Of a stretch of 64,000 nucleotides of DNA, positions 35,562-43,919 are shown piece by piece. The stretch spans positions 86,293 to 150,292 of the forward strand of contig NZ_CALPCV010000002.1 in assembly GCF_943193095.1 (NCBI RefSeq). The letters are read 5' to 3'. The stretch's first letter is position 1, and each line of letters starts with the position of its first letter. The position numbers and the translations under genes are program-made. The notes under the pieces are model-generated. The model was not told the origin of the DNA and did not search any database. It saw only the letters and a list, made by a program, of their open reading frames with translations. This stretch comes from Parasutterella muris. Lineage in GTDB: Bacteria > Pseudomonadota > Gammaproteobacteria > Burkholderiales > Burkholderiaceae_F.

Positions 35562-36962
35562 TTAATCGACCAATGTGAAGATCTTGCTGCAGATCGGCAG
35601 TACCCAGACCACTGCGAAGTAGAACGCGATACCGCAGGCGATGCCGCATACGAGACCGGGGATCATGTCGCCTCTCCAGACAGCGCGTTCTTCAACTTCT
35701 TTTTCAAGCAGCTTCACTTCTTCAGCTGTGCGCATGGTTAACTTCCATCCCGGCCAACCGTCCATGAACCACCAGTTGATGAGCCAGATGTCGATGAGCC
35801 AAATCATCGGAATCATCGGGAACTGCTGCGGGTGAGAGAAGCCCTTCTGTGTTCCGAGGAAGAAATGACCGTACTTGTAGTACAGGCAGTAAATCGCGAT
35901 ACCGCCGAGCAGAACGATCGTGGAGCGAATCAGAACGTTGACGGGGGTGCTGAATTTACGAGGCCAGTTGCCGCAGTAGAACTGCAGGAAGAGCGCCGGA
36001 ACGAGGAAGAAGATCGCTGTTTCGCCAACGTGCAGCCAGCGCCAGTCGGGAGCTGCGTCGCGTCTGTGACCGCGAATTGCTTCGCCCCAGGTCAGCTCCT
36101 GCATGTACCAGAAGAAGAAGCACAGAGCCCAGGAGATGGCGATGATGCCGAAGAAAAGGGCCAGTCTGCGCAGCCAAGGAGTCTTGATCATTGTGAAGGG
36201 ATAGCGTTCCCAGATGCCTTCCATGAACCAAACGACGACGGTACAGCACATAATCCAGGCGACGTGGAAGTTTGCGGACACGGTCTGAGCAAATTCTTCC
36301 CAGTACGGAGGCGCGATAGAAGTGAAGTACTGCCACGGATAGTAAAGGATGCCCATGTGGTTGTGCATCGTCATGAAGTAAATGACGAAGCTCAGGCAGA
36401 ATGTGCCGAGCCAAATGGAGAAGCCTCTTGCCGGCTGCTGAAGGTTCTGCCAGGGACGTCCTTCAAGGGCGACGACCCAAGCCGGGGAGATCCAGGAGGC
36501 GATCACGGCGAACATCATGCAGGCCTGAGCGGCGTATTCCGTCGCATAGAACTCTGTCAAGCCTTTGAGCTTAAGAAGCTGCTGAGGATTGAAGTACGCA
36601 AACGCGGTGTTGCCGAGTACGGCTTGGAAGAAGCCGTGAATCATCATGATCATGATGGCGACCGAGATGAAGGACAGCACCAGACCTTTCTGAAGCGGAT
36701 GAGCTTTTTCGAGCCAATTGCGCTTGAAGGGCCAGAAGTCAAAAATGTAGGCCATCCAAATTAGGATGATCAGCCACCAGCGGCAGTAGTTATAACCCAC
36801 ATACGGTGTGTAAAAACGCATCACGCCCCGCGGATCCTGGAAGATCCACCAGGTGATGGCAAATATGATGAGAGTGAAGATGAGGTTAGCGATGGGAGCG
36901 ATGGGACCCGACCACCGCTTGACTAGCTTTCGCTGCTCAAGATAAGGCAATGGATGTGTCAT
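35562..36962 (-). CDS. polytopic membrane protein of unrecognised family
   Basis: 466 residues with roughly 11-12 hydrophobic spans and an exceptional number of Trp, Tyr, His and Phe residues, including WWFMDGWPGWKL and YYPWQYFTSIAPPYWEEF. Several histidines lie in or next to spans (MTMHNHMG, NFHVAWIM, RGHRRDAAPDW, WLHVGETAIFF), which could bind heme or metal. No transporter, oxidase or NrfD signature is evident to me. It is first in a two-gene operon with the Tat-exported MBL protein, preceded by about 600 bp of non-coding DNA. Confidence 0.7.
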   Translation of the reverse strand: MTHPLPYLEQRKLVKRWSGPIAPIANLIFTLIIFAITWWIFQDPRGVMRFYTPYVGYNYCRWWLIILIWMAYIFDFWPFKRNWLEKAHPLQKGLVLSFISVAIMIMMIHGFFQAVLGNTAFAYFNPQQLLKLKGLTEFYATEYAAQACMMFAVIASWISPAWVVALEGRPWQNLQQPARGFSIWLGTFCLSFVIYFMTMHNHMGILYYPWQYFTSIAPPYWEEFAQTVSANFHVAWIMCCTVVVWFMEGIWERYPFTMIKTPWLRRLALFFGIIAISWALCFFFWYMQELTWGEAIRGHRRDAAPDWRWLHVGETAIFFLVPALFLQFYCGNWPRKFSTPVNVLIRSTIVLLGGIAIYCLYYKYGHFFLGTQKGFSHPQQFPMIPMIWLIDIWLINWWFMDGWPGWKLTMRTAEEVKLLEKEVEERAVWRGDMIPGLVCGIACGIAFYFAVVWVLPICSKIFTLVD

Positions 36963-37560
36963 CTTATTTTCCCCTTAGGTTTTAGGTGAACGTACCGTTT
37001 AAGGAGACGGTTATTTTTATGTGAGAAGACACGAGCGAAAAAGCTGAAATGTCAGGTCAATAATAGGAGGTCCTACGAATAAATCGTCCCTTTTACTGAG
37101 TACACCTCCAGTCTACAAAGCGCACTTGGGTGGGGATATTAGCGTAAACACGCTAGGGAAAACACTTGAGTTTAGGGGATAAACGATTGGAACCGACAAG
37201 AATGCTCAAAAATCAGGGAATTCGAGAACGGGAAACTTGGATTTTTTTATCACATCCAAAAGGAAAAATAAAAAAGATATTGGGTGAATATCCTAAACAA
37301 ATATTTTCATTTATTTACAAATGGGGAGGGGTGTGTTAGAATAAAAAGATATCTTTTGAAAATATGTAGTTAATATTCAAACAGATAAACCTCCTCTTGC
37401 TCATGGGCGTGTTCAATAATTATTTCGCCTTCGATTCAATTCTGCTTCCGCAAGATTTTCGGACAAAAGCGTTCTTGATACAAAAGAAATACCTTCCGGC
37501 GCAAAATGAAAAAGGCCCGGAAAACCGGGCCTGTCGGACAAATTAAAGCGCTAACGAAAA
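36963..37560. other. long gene-free stretch upstream of the membrane protein/MBL operon
   Basis: About 600 bp, AT-rich, with no credible frame. Visible elements are a short hairpin AGCGT-AAAC-ACGCT near 37150-37163, a 14-bp perfect palindrome AAAAGATATCTTTT near 37345-37360, and the parvulin terminator at the right end. The palindrome could be an operator. The leader of the minus-strand operon must start in this stretch, but I cannot place its promoter. Confidence 0.4.
37506..37532 (-). terminator. rho-independent terminator of the parvulin gene
   Basis: AGGCCCGG (37513-37520) and CCGGGCCT (37525-37532) form an 8-bp stem with a 4-nt loop; on the minus strand it runs into TTTTTC. It lies about 30 bp past the stop. 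Confidence 0.88.
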
Positions 37561-38343
37561 TTATTCGTAAACAACCTTATTGTTCTTCATGAGGGACTGC
37601 AGATATTCCTGCTGCTTCTTTAATTCAAGACCTTCCTTTATTTGATTTTTGACGCTGTCAAAGTCGGGGAAGGAAGCGTTGCGAATGTCATTGACTTTGA
37701 TAATGTGCCAGCCGAATTCGCTCTGAACGGGCTGCTTGCTGACTTCGCCTTTCTTCATGCCTTTAACCGCGTTGGCAAAGGAAGAGACAAACACGGCAGG
37801 ACGGTTCCAGCCAAGCTCGCCGCCGTTGTCCTTAGCGCCCGGGTCAATTGAGTACTCTTTGGCAAGAGCAGCAAAGTCGCCGCCTTTAGCAAGTTTGTCC
37901 TCAATCATTTTCGCGGTCTTCTCGTCTTTGACAAGAATATGGCTTACGTCGAATTCCTGGCTGCCTAAAGCGGCTTTTTCCCGGTCATAACGGTCTTTAA
38001 CTTCTTTGTCTGTGACCGGATGCTTTGCAAGTTCATCACGCAGAACCGCTTCCTGAAGAATACGGAAGCGAGCATAGTCAAGCGCGAACTGAACTTTCGG
38101 ATCTTTGGTGATGCCGCGTTTATCCGCTTCCTGTTCTACCAGCGCGTTTGCGACTAGGTTTTCTGTGATCTGCTTGCGTGCCTCAGGAGTGTCTTTACCG
38201 CCGTTAGCAATGAGCTGAGCGATCCACTGATCCTGCAGGCTCTTTGGAATCGGTTTGCCGTTAACAGTTGCGATATTCTGAGCGGATACCGTAAATGCAG
38301 CACAAGCCAGCACAGAGGCAATAAAAAGTTTTGTTTTAATCAT
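37561..38343 (-). CDS. periplasmic parvulin-type peptidyl-prolyl isomerase
   Basis: 260 residues with a Sec signal (MIKTKLFIASVLACAAFTVSA), an N-terminal SurA/PrsA-like helical chaperone part, and one PpiC rotamase domain (about 130-225): VSHILVKDEKTAKMIEDKL, GGDFAALAKEYSIDPGAKDNGGELGW and FGWHIIKV. It assists folding of exported proteins. It has its own terminator; the neighbouring nrfA-like gene is divergent. Confidence 0.93.
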   Translation of the reverse strand: MIKTKLFIASVLACAAFTVSAQNIATVNGKPIPKSLQDQWIAQLIANGGKDTPEARKQITENLVANALVEQEADKRGITKDPKVQFALDYARFRILQEAVLRDELAKHPVTDKEVKDRYDREKAALGSQEFDVSHILVKDEKTAKMIEDKLAKGGDFAALAKEYSIDPGAKDNGGELGWNRPAVFVSSFANAVKGMKKGEVSKQPVQSEFGWHIIKVNDIRNASFPDFDSVKNQIKEGLELKKQQEYLQSLMKNNKVVYE

Positions 38344-38795
38344 TTCAAGTTCACCGATGAATTAATAGCAACTCGATTCTAGGACGGTTGCAGGATAAAT
38401 GCTGAGGAGTCATGCCCAAATAGGATTAACTATCAAATTATTTTCAGCAAATGACAATTTTTTTCATTTTTCTCGCCAACGAAACCGCAAAAGTTTGGCC
38501 GACTTCGGACGGAGATTGATTTGTTTGAGCTTCAGAGATGGAAGCCGGCAGGAGAGCGAAGTTTGTTCATTTGTCATTTTCTTTGAATAGCGATCTGTAG
38601 ATGACCTCCAAGACGAACAGCATAGAAGAAATTTTTTAAGAGACGTAATGATCAGACAAATAGGAGGATATACATCTATTACTAAGGAGGTACCCGTCGG
38701 TTATTTGTGGGTATTCCTCTTTTCATTATTCAATTCTTACGAGAAACTTAAACCTGCAGTAGCCCCTTTTGTTGCATACATCCTAAGGCCTAACT
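38344..38795 (+). promoter_or_regulatory. gene-free region before the octaheme nitrite reductase gene
   Basis: About 450 bp between divergent genes. The left part is AT-rich without a clear motif; TTGAT occurs once near 38517 but without the second half of an FNR site. A strong hairpin followed by T residues at 38684-38724 suggests a leader-RNA attenuator or the end of a short transcript. AAGG lies 7 nt before the ATG at 38796. Confidence 0.4.
38684..38724 (+). terminator. leader hairpin with T tract upstream of the nitrite reductase gene
   Basis: AAGGAGG-TACCC (38684-38695) pairs with GGGTA-TT-CCTCTT (38709-38722) with a 2-nt bulge and 13-nt loop, then continues into T residues. It lies about 75 nt before the start codon. 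The 5' arm is itself a perfect Shine-Dalgarno sequence with no start codon at the right distance. Confidence 0.45.
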
Positions 38796-40418
38796 ATGAG
38801 AAAACTACAATTTCTACCCCTTGCGGCCGCCCTTTCACTGCTCGGTTTCTTTGGCAGCGCATACGCGGCTCCGGCAGCAGATGCCAACTGTACAGCATGT
38901 CATGCCAATATCGGCGCAATGCACAGCGGATCCAAACATGAACAGCTGGCCTGCACAACCTGCCATGATGGTACTGCCGAACATCTGAAGAATCAGAAAC
39001 AGCATCCGACCGTTTCGATGAACCCGCAGCAGTGCGGCACCTGTCATCAGAACCAGTTCGATTCGATGTACAAAGTTAATTATCACCGCACTGCGCGTGA
39101 CTCCAAGAAGAATTACGGCAACATCGCGCCGAACCCCTTCTTTGACGAAGCGCTCGGAGCGCACGGCTTTGTGAAGGAGCATGATCTGCCGAGATCTCAT
39201 GCGTTTGCCGCCGTCGACCAGTTCATTTGCGACCGCGCTTTCGGCGGACGTTTTGAGCCCAAAGAAGGCTGGCTCTTCAGCGGTGACGAAGGCGGATTCT
39301 TCGGCGTATGGGAAAAGCTGAACGACACCGTCGAAGGCAACGCTCAGAAGCCGCATAAGCCCGGTACAGCCGCAGCCGCCAATCCCGTCTGCTGGACCTG
39401 TAAATCGACTGACGTCATGATGGACTGGGCCTACCTTGGTGATCCTAAAGCCGGAGCCAAGTGGAGCAGAGCTTCCAATCCGGTCGATCTGGTACACAAC
39501 ATCAATCACTCTGTGAACTGCAATATGTGTCATGATCCGCACAGCGCTAAACCGCGTGTTGTTCGAGACGCTTTGATCCAGGCGATGACACGCACCGACT
39601 ATCCGACTCTGTATTCGGAATCGGCTAACAAGACACCGATCGAAGTGAAGGATATGGGTCTGCGCGGCTTTACCCGCAAGATTGCTATCCTCGGAAAGTC
39701 TGACAGCAAATTGATGTGCGCTCAGTGCCACGTTGAATACAACTGCAACCCGGGTACAGATCCCTCGACCGGCAAGCCCATTAAGATGGATGATCCGCGT
39801 ACGAATCTCTTCCCGCTGGTTGACGTCACGAAGATCGATGATTTCTACAAACACGCTTCTTTCAAGGACTTCAAGCACAATCAGACCGGTGCGCTTCTGA
39901 CAAAGATGCAGCATCCGGATGCTGAAATCTTCTGGAATTCCAAGCATGACAAACTCGGTATCGGCTGCGCTGCCTGCCATATGCCGAAGGTCAAAGATGC
40001 GAACGGAAACGCCTATACATCTCACTGGGCAACGACTCCGAGAGCTTATATCCAGGAAACCTGCCTGCAGTGCCACAAAGATAAGAGCGAAGCTCAGATG
40101 AACCGCGTGCTTGACTCCATGAACGCTCATTACATGGGCAAACTGCGCGAAGCCGAAGGTTCGATGAATCAGATGTTCATCGCGTTCCGTCAGGCTAAAG
40201 ACGCCGGCGTCAGCCCCGATGTCATCAAACAGGCTCAGGATCTGCACTCTGTTGCGCACACCAACTGGGAATGGTGGACTGCCGCCAACGGCGCTTGGTT
40301 CCACAATATGCCTCAGGCGAAGGCTTCTTTAGCTAAGTCCGTTCAGGCTTCTCAGCAGGCAACGAAACTTCTTCGCGACGCGGTCGCTGCTAAAACAGCT
40401 CCCGCAGCCGCCAAGTAA
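38796..40418 (+). CDS. octaheme cytochrome c nitrite reductase (TvNiR/ONR type)
   Basis: 540 residues with a Sec signal (1-24). Eight heme sites: CxxCH at 32, 53, 80, 242, 308, 391 and 423, and CWTCK at 199-203 as the fourth. Seven CxxCH plus CxxCK in fourth place is the TvNiR arrangement: an NrfA-like core with three extra N-terminal hemes. Tyr315-x-Cys317 (HVEYNC) matches the Tyr-Cys pair cross-linked in TvNiR. Expected role: periplasmic six-electron reduction of nitrite to ammonia; such enzymes can also act on hydroxylamine and sulfite. Followed by a CcmI/NrfG-like gene, no NrfH or NrfB. Confidence 0.93.
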   Translation: MRKLQFLPLAAALSLLGFFGSAYAAPAADANCTACHANIGAMHSGSKHEQLACTTCHDGTAEHLKNQKQHPTVSMNPQQCGTCHQNQFDSMYKVNYHRTARDSKKNYGNIAPNPFFDEALGAHGFVKEHDLPRSHAFAAVDQFICDRAFGGRFEPKEGWLFSGDEGGFFGVWEKLNDTVEGNAQKPHKPGTAAAANPVCWTCKSTDVMMDWAYLGDPKAGAKWSRASNPVDLVHNINHSVNCNMCHDPHSAKPRVVRDALIQAMTRTDYPTLYSESANKTPIEVKDMGLRGFTRKIAILGKSDSKLMCAQCHVEYNCNPGTDPSTGKPIKMDDPRTNLFPLVDVTKIDDFYKHASFKDFKHNQTGALLTKMQHPDAEIFWNSKHDKLGIGCAACHMPKVKDANGNAYTSHWATTPRAYIQETCLQCHKDKSEAQMNRVLDSMNAHYMGKLREAEGSMNQMFIAFRQAKDAGVSPDVIKQAQDLHSVAHTNWEWWTAANGAWFHNMPQAKASLAKSVQASQQATKLLRDAVAAKTAPAAAK

Positions 40419-40437
40419 GCTTCTGCATTAACCCACA

Positions 40438-40465
40438 GCATTGTCCCGCCCGAGCGGGACAGTGC
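40438..40465 (+). repeat. intercistronic hairpin after the nitrite reductase gene
   Basis: GCATTGTCCCGC (40438-40449) pairs with GCGGGACAGTGC (40454-40465) over 12 bp with one G-U and a CCGA loop. No T tract follows and a Shine-Dalgarno sequence for the next gene comes directly after. It probably stabilises or partly terminates the upstream message, giving more reductase than chaperone. Confidence 0.6.
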
Positions 40466-40478
40466 TCAGGAGAAAACT

Positions 40479-41375
40479 ATGACCGACAACATGTCCCAAA
40501 TTTTGTTTTACGGAGCGGCTGTCGGTCTTTTACTTATTTTGGAAGCCGCCGTCTGGCGCGGCTTTAAATCTTCGGCAAAGCGCCGCAGCGACTCAGCTTC
40601 CGACGCGCTTACGCTGAACCGAATCGTCTATCGCGACGAACTAAACGAACTTAACGCCGATCTCGCTTGCGGCCGCATTACTCAGATGCAGTTTGAAAGC
40701 GCTGTGCGTGAGGTTGAACGCAGAGCGCTTGAAGAAAACGCCACAGATGATGCTCTCTCGGTAACCGCTCCGATATGGTCCGACTGCGCATCAAAAGCAA
40801 TTCTTTTGCTGCTTCCGATTCTTGCGCTGAGCCTCTATTTTCTATTTGCCAATCCGTCGCTAAATAACTACTGCGGAACACCGAACGCGCAGAAGACAGA
40901 ACAATATGACGCGTCGTACGCCAAAACGGTTCAAAAATATCTTAAAGAATCTCCTAAGGACGTCCGCGCCTGGGTGTCCTTATCAAACTATCATGCTTCC
41001 CGACAAGAGCCGAGCAAGGCGCTGGAAGCGATGAACAAGGCCTTTGAATATTCTCCCCGAGGCGTTGCGTCTGAGCCCGGTCACATTCTTCAGAGAGCGC
41101 TTCTGATGCTTGACACGCATGACCCGATGCAAAGCGGCAATGCAATGAAAGAAATTGAACGAGCGCTCACGATTGCGCCTGAAGACACGCATATTCTTGA
41201 GATTGGCGGAAGCGCGGCTTACACATTAGGTGATTACCGTACCGCAGTGCGGTATTGGAGCACGCTTCTTGAACTGATCGGACGAGAGTCCCCCCGAGCC
41301 GCTCAAATCCTCGACGCGATATCGGATGCCCGCAATCGGGAATCTATGAGTTTCGGTTCGATGTTTATTCGCTGA
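40479..41375 (+). CDS. CcmI/NrfG-like apocytochrome chaperone paired with the nitrite reductase
   Basis: 298 residues with the CcmI plan: a span at about 8-26, a cytoplasmic loop (VYRDELNELNADLACGRITQMQFESAVREVERRALEE in outline), a second span (about 105-122), then a periplasmic TPR part (about 150-285) with repeats such as DVRAWVSLSNYHASRQEPSKALEAMNKAF. It lacks the C-terminal domain of the 460-residue CcmI of the ccm operon. In E. coli NrfG, a TPR protein of this kind, is needed only for the CxxCK heme. Here it likely does the same. AGGAG precedes the ATG; its 3' end overlaps rlhA by 11 nt. Confidence 0.88.
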   Translation: MTDNMSQILFYGAAVGLLLILEAAVWRGFKSSAKRRSDSASDALTLNRIVYRDELNELNADLACGRITQMQFESAVREVERRALEENATDDALSVTAPIWSDCASKAILLLLPILALSLYFLFANPSLNNYCGTPNAQKTEQYDASYAKTVQKYLKESPKDVRAWVSLSNYHASRQEPSKALEAMNKAFEYSPRGVASEPGHILQRALLMLDTHDPMQSGNAMKEIERALTIAPEDTHILEIGGSAAYTLGDYRTAVRYWSTLLELIGRESPRAAQILDAISDARNRESMSFGSMFIR

Positions 41376-43230
41376 CATGCGCTCTGAGCGACATCTCACA
41401 GCGCTTGCAGTCAAAGTAGGCGGTCATCTTAATTTTTCCGCTTTTTAGAACAAGAGGTGTCGGCTTAATCTTCTCGCCTCTGGCTTTGGCCTGCTTCGGA
41501 CAGATATTCATTTCGTGCCGTATGCAGTAGCGGCAGCGCATAACTTCTGCCTCCGTGTCGCCGAGTCCTTTTTCAAAAGCTTCCTGATTCATATGCGCGC
41601 CGTGTTTCTCGTAAAACTCACGTGCTTTGCTATTCATCACATTGGCGTGATAGTCGAGTTCCTGAATCGGATATTGGGCGCTGTTTTCAGAAGCCTTCTG
41701 AAGGATCGGACGCTTGGCAAGGCGTTCCTTTTCCAGCTTTTTAATTAAATCTCGTCTGAGCTGATTCATGGCGGAGGCGGGGAGGAACTTCACCGCTTCG
41801 CACTGAAGCGAAACATCAGAGGCAGTAAAGTCGGAGTTTCCGAGTTTCTTTAACGAGCTGAGCAGCTGCTCCTTGGCCCGTTCTTCGTTTTTTGCGTCCG
41901 CAAGATCCGCGTCACTTCGGATTTCAGCCCGATGGTGCTGACCGTCTTCAGCGCAAAGCGTAAGTCCCCTGTCATCCATCTTGGCTTCAATACGGATCGG
42001 GATTTTGCGAAGCGCGGTTTCTGCATTCATCTTTTTGACCCACTGCGCGTCCTTATTGCGCATGAGTTTGAGACCGGGTTTTAATCCCGGAATGGAGACG
42101 CAGGGTTCGCGCGTAAATACCTCCCAGAGGCCTTCGTCGATAAATTCGGCTCGATTAATCAGGAAACCGGAAAGTTCGCCCGTGTCGCTGAAGAAGGTTA
42201 AACCGTCTCCGTTATGAAGTTCTTCTTTGGTTTTTACAGTAAATGAGTTTCTGGATACGGATTTCACCGAACCAATCACAGAACCAGAATTTTTCGGTGT
42301 ATCCGCGGCACTCATCCTGTCGCTTCTGCCGTTTGTAAAGTAGTCGGTCGCGCCTCGATTAAAAGCGCTCTCGAGTGACGGCTCGAAATTTAAGGTTACG
42401 CGGCCGTCGCTTTCCTGTTCAAATTCCGGATGCGTTTCGATAAAACGGTCGATTTCTCTGCGATAGAAAGCGGTAGTGTTTTTAACGTAGGAGAGATCTT
42501 TGTAGCGTCCTTCGATTTTGAAGCTTCTGACGCCCGCTCTGATCAGCGCTTCGAGGTTGCCTGACTGATTGTTGTCTTTCAGGGAAAGAACGTGTCTGGA
42601 GCGGCACAGCGTCTCTCCGTTCTCTTCCTGTACATCAAAGGGGAGTCTGCAGATTTGCGCGCAGTCGCCTCGGTTGGCGCTTCTGCCTTTAAAGGCCTGG
42701 CTGGCGTAGCATTGGCCGCTGTAGCTGACGCAGAGCGCGCCGTGAATAAAGAATTCGATCCTCGCATGGGTGAGCGCCTGTGACATCTCTTGGATTTCTT
42801 CAAGCGTGAGCTCCCTCGCCGGCACGATCTGAGAGAAGCCGACAGATTCGAGAAACTGCGCTTTTTCCACCGTACGAATATCGCACTGAGTGGACGCATG
42901 CAGCTGAATCGGCGGAAGATCACACATGAGCAGACCCATATCCTGAACAATCAGGGCGTCAACGCCTGCGTCGTATGCCTCATGCGCAAGCCGGGCCGCT
43001 TCTTCGAGCTCCCTGTCGCTGAAAATAGTGTTCAGCGCCATATAGACGCGGCCGTTAAAGCGGTGTGCGAAAGCGCACAGCCGTTCAATTTCCGAGATGC
43101 TGTTGCCGGCGTTGGCTCTCGCGCTGAAAAGCGGGCCGCCGATATAGACGGCGTCAGCTCCGTGTTTGAAGGCTTCAATACCGATGTCCGCGGTTTTACA
43201 CGGCGCGAGAAGTTCGAGGATATTGTTCAT
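41365..43230 (-). CDS. rlhA: 23S rRNA C2501 hydroxylation protein RlhA (peptidase U32 family)
   Basis: 621 residues. The N-terminal TIM-barrel-like U32 domain starts LLAPCKTADIGIEAFKHGADAVYIGG and has the signature EFFIHGALCVSYSGQCYAS. The middle (about 370-480) is the DUF3656-type insert and the C-terminus carries paired cysteines (MRCRYCIRHEMNICP, FDCKRCEM) expected for an Fe-S site. Length and insert fit E. coli RlhA (YdcP) better than TrhP/YegQ. Convergent with the NrfG-like gene. Confidence 0.88.
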   Translation of the reverse strand: MNNILELLAPCKTADIGIEAFKHGADAVYIGGPLFSARANAGNSISEIERLCAFAHRFNGRVYMALNTIFSDRELEEAARLAHEAYDAGVDALIVQDMGLLMCDLPPIQLHASTQCDIRTVEKAQFLESVGFSQIVPARELTLEEIQEMSQALTHARIEFFIHGALCVSYSGQCYASQAFKGRSANRGDCAQICRLPFDVQEENGETLCRSRHVLSLKDNNQSGNLEALIRAGVRSFKIEGRYKDLSYVKNTTAFYRREIDRFIETHPEFEQESDGRVTLNFEPSLESAFNRGATDYFTNGRSDRMSAADTPKNSGSVIGSVKSVSRNSFTVKTKEELHNGDGLTFFSDTGELSGFLINRAEFIDEGLWEVFTREPCVSIPGLKPGLKLMRNKDAQWVKKMNAETALRKIPIRIEAKMDDRGLTLCAEDGQHHRAEIRSDADLADAKNEERAKEQLLSSLKKLGNSDFTASDVSLQCEAVKFLPASAMNQLRRDLIKKLEKERLAKRPILQKASENSAQYPIQELDYHANVMNSKAREFYEKHGAHMNQEAFEKGLGDTEAEVMRCRYCIRHEMNICPKQAKARGEKIKPTPLVLKSGKIKMTAYFDCKRCEMSLRAHVSE

Positions 43231-43255
43231 AAGAAACGAGCCCGCATGCGGGCTC
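43231..43255 (-). terminator. terminator of the ankyrin protein gene
   Basis: The 18-bp perfect palindrome at 43238-43255 (GAGCCCGC-AT-GCGGGCTC) is followed on the minus strand by GTTTCTT. It lies 17 bp past the ankyrin gene stop and 8 bp before the rlhA start. Confidence 0.6.
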
Positions 43256-43271
43256 CGTAAAAAGATGGTTT

Positions 43272-43919
43272 TTAACGGCAGTGATCGTATTCGAGCAGTT
43301 TCAGCACTTCTTCCGAATTACGGCGCTGTTTAGCGATGTCGTACGGCGCGAGTTCGTCATTGGTGCAGAAATCCTTGCGAGCGCCGGCCTGAAGAAGCAT
43401 TTGGACGGTTTTAGCGTCGGCTTCGCGCGCTGCCATGTAGAGCGGCGTGATGCCGCGCAGGGTACGCGCGTTAACGTCCGCGCCCTTGCTGATCAGATAG
43501 GCGACCATATCTTTATTGCCGGCAGAGGCGGCATAGTGAAGCGGAGACCAATGACGCGGATTATTGATGTTCGCGCCTCTGGCGATCAGCTTCTTGGCGA
43601 GCGGGTTGTCTTTTAAGAAGACCGCGATCATAAGCGGCGTCTCGTTCAGCGCGTTGCCCTGATCAATCTTCAGATTTTTTTGCTTCAAAAGCAGATCGAC
43701 CACTTTCCCGGAATGGTTGCGAATCGCAAGCATAAGCAGCGGCTCACCTGTTCCGCCAGTCGTTGCCGTGTTGGGATCCAGGCCTTTTTCTAAAAGGGGC
43801 GCAAGTGTGTCTGCGTCGTTGGTGACGGCTGCTGTTATCGCTTCATCATAGCTGCCGGCATAAGCCGACACGCTGAATAAAAGGGCGGCAGCTGCCGCAG
43901 AAAAATGCTTCAAAATCAT
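43272..43919 (-). CDS. secreted ankyrin-repeat protein
   Basis: 215 residues with a Sec signal (MILKHFSAAAAALLFSVSAYA) and about four ankyrin repeats from residue 50 on, such as NWSPLHYAASAGNKDMVAYLISKGADVNARTLRGITPLYMAA in outline. Repeats serve protein binding; a periplasmic one may act in envelope or oxidative-stress functions. Its start overlaps the tatD stop by 4 nt, so it is co-translated with tatD. Confidence 0.88.
   Translation of the reverse strand: MILKHFSAAAAALLFSVSAYAGSYDEAITAAVTNDADTLAPLLEKGLDPNTATTGGTGEPLLMLAIRNHSGKVVDLLLKQKNLKIDQGNALNETPLMIAVFLKDNPLAKKLIARGANINNPRHWSPLHYAASAGNKDMVAYLISKGADVNARTLRGITPLYMAAREADAKTVQMLLQAGARKDFCTNDELAPYDIAKQRRNSEEVLKLLEYDHCR

Noticed and set aside
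35832..36764. 310-residue open frame on + opposite the polytopic membrane protein
   Set aside because: Highly charged low-complexity translation typical of the complement of a membrane protein gene.
38835..40304. 489-residue open frame on - opposite the octaheme nitrite reductase
   Set aside because: Antisense shadow; the plus strand has eight heme motifs and a signal peptide.
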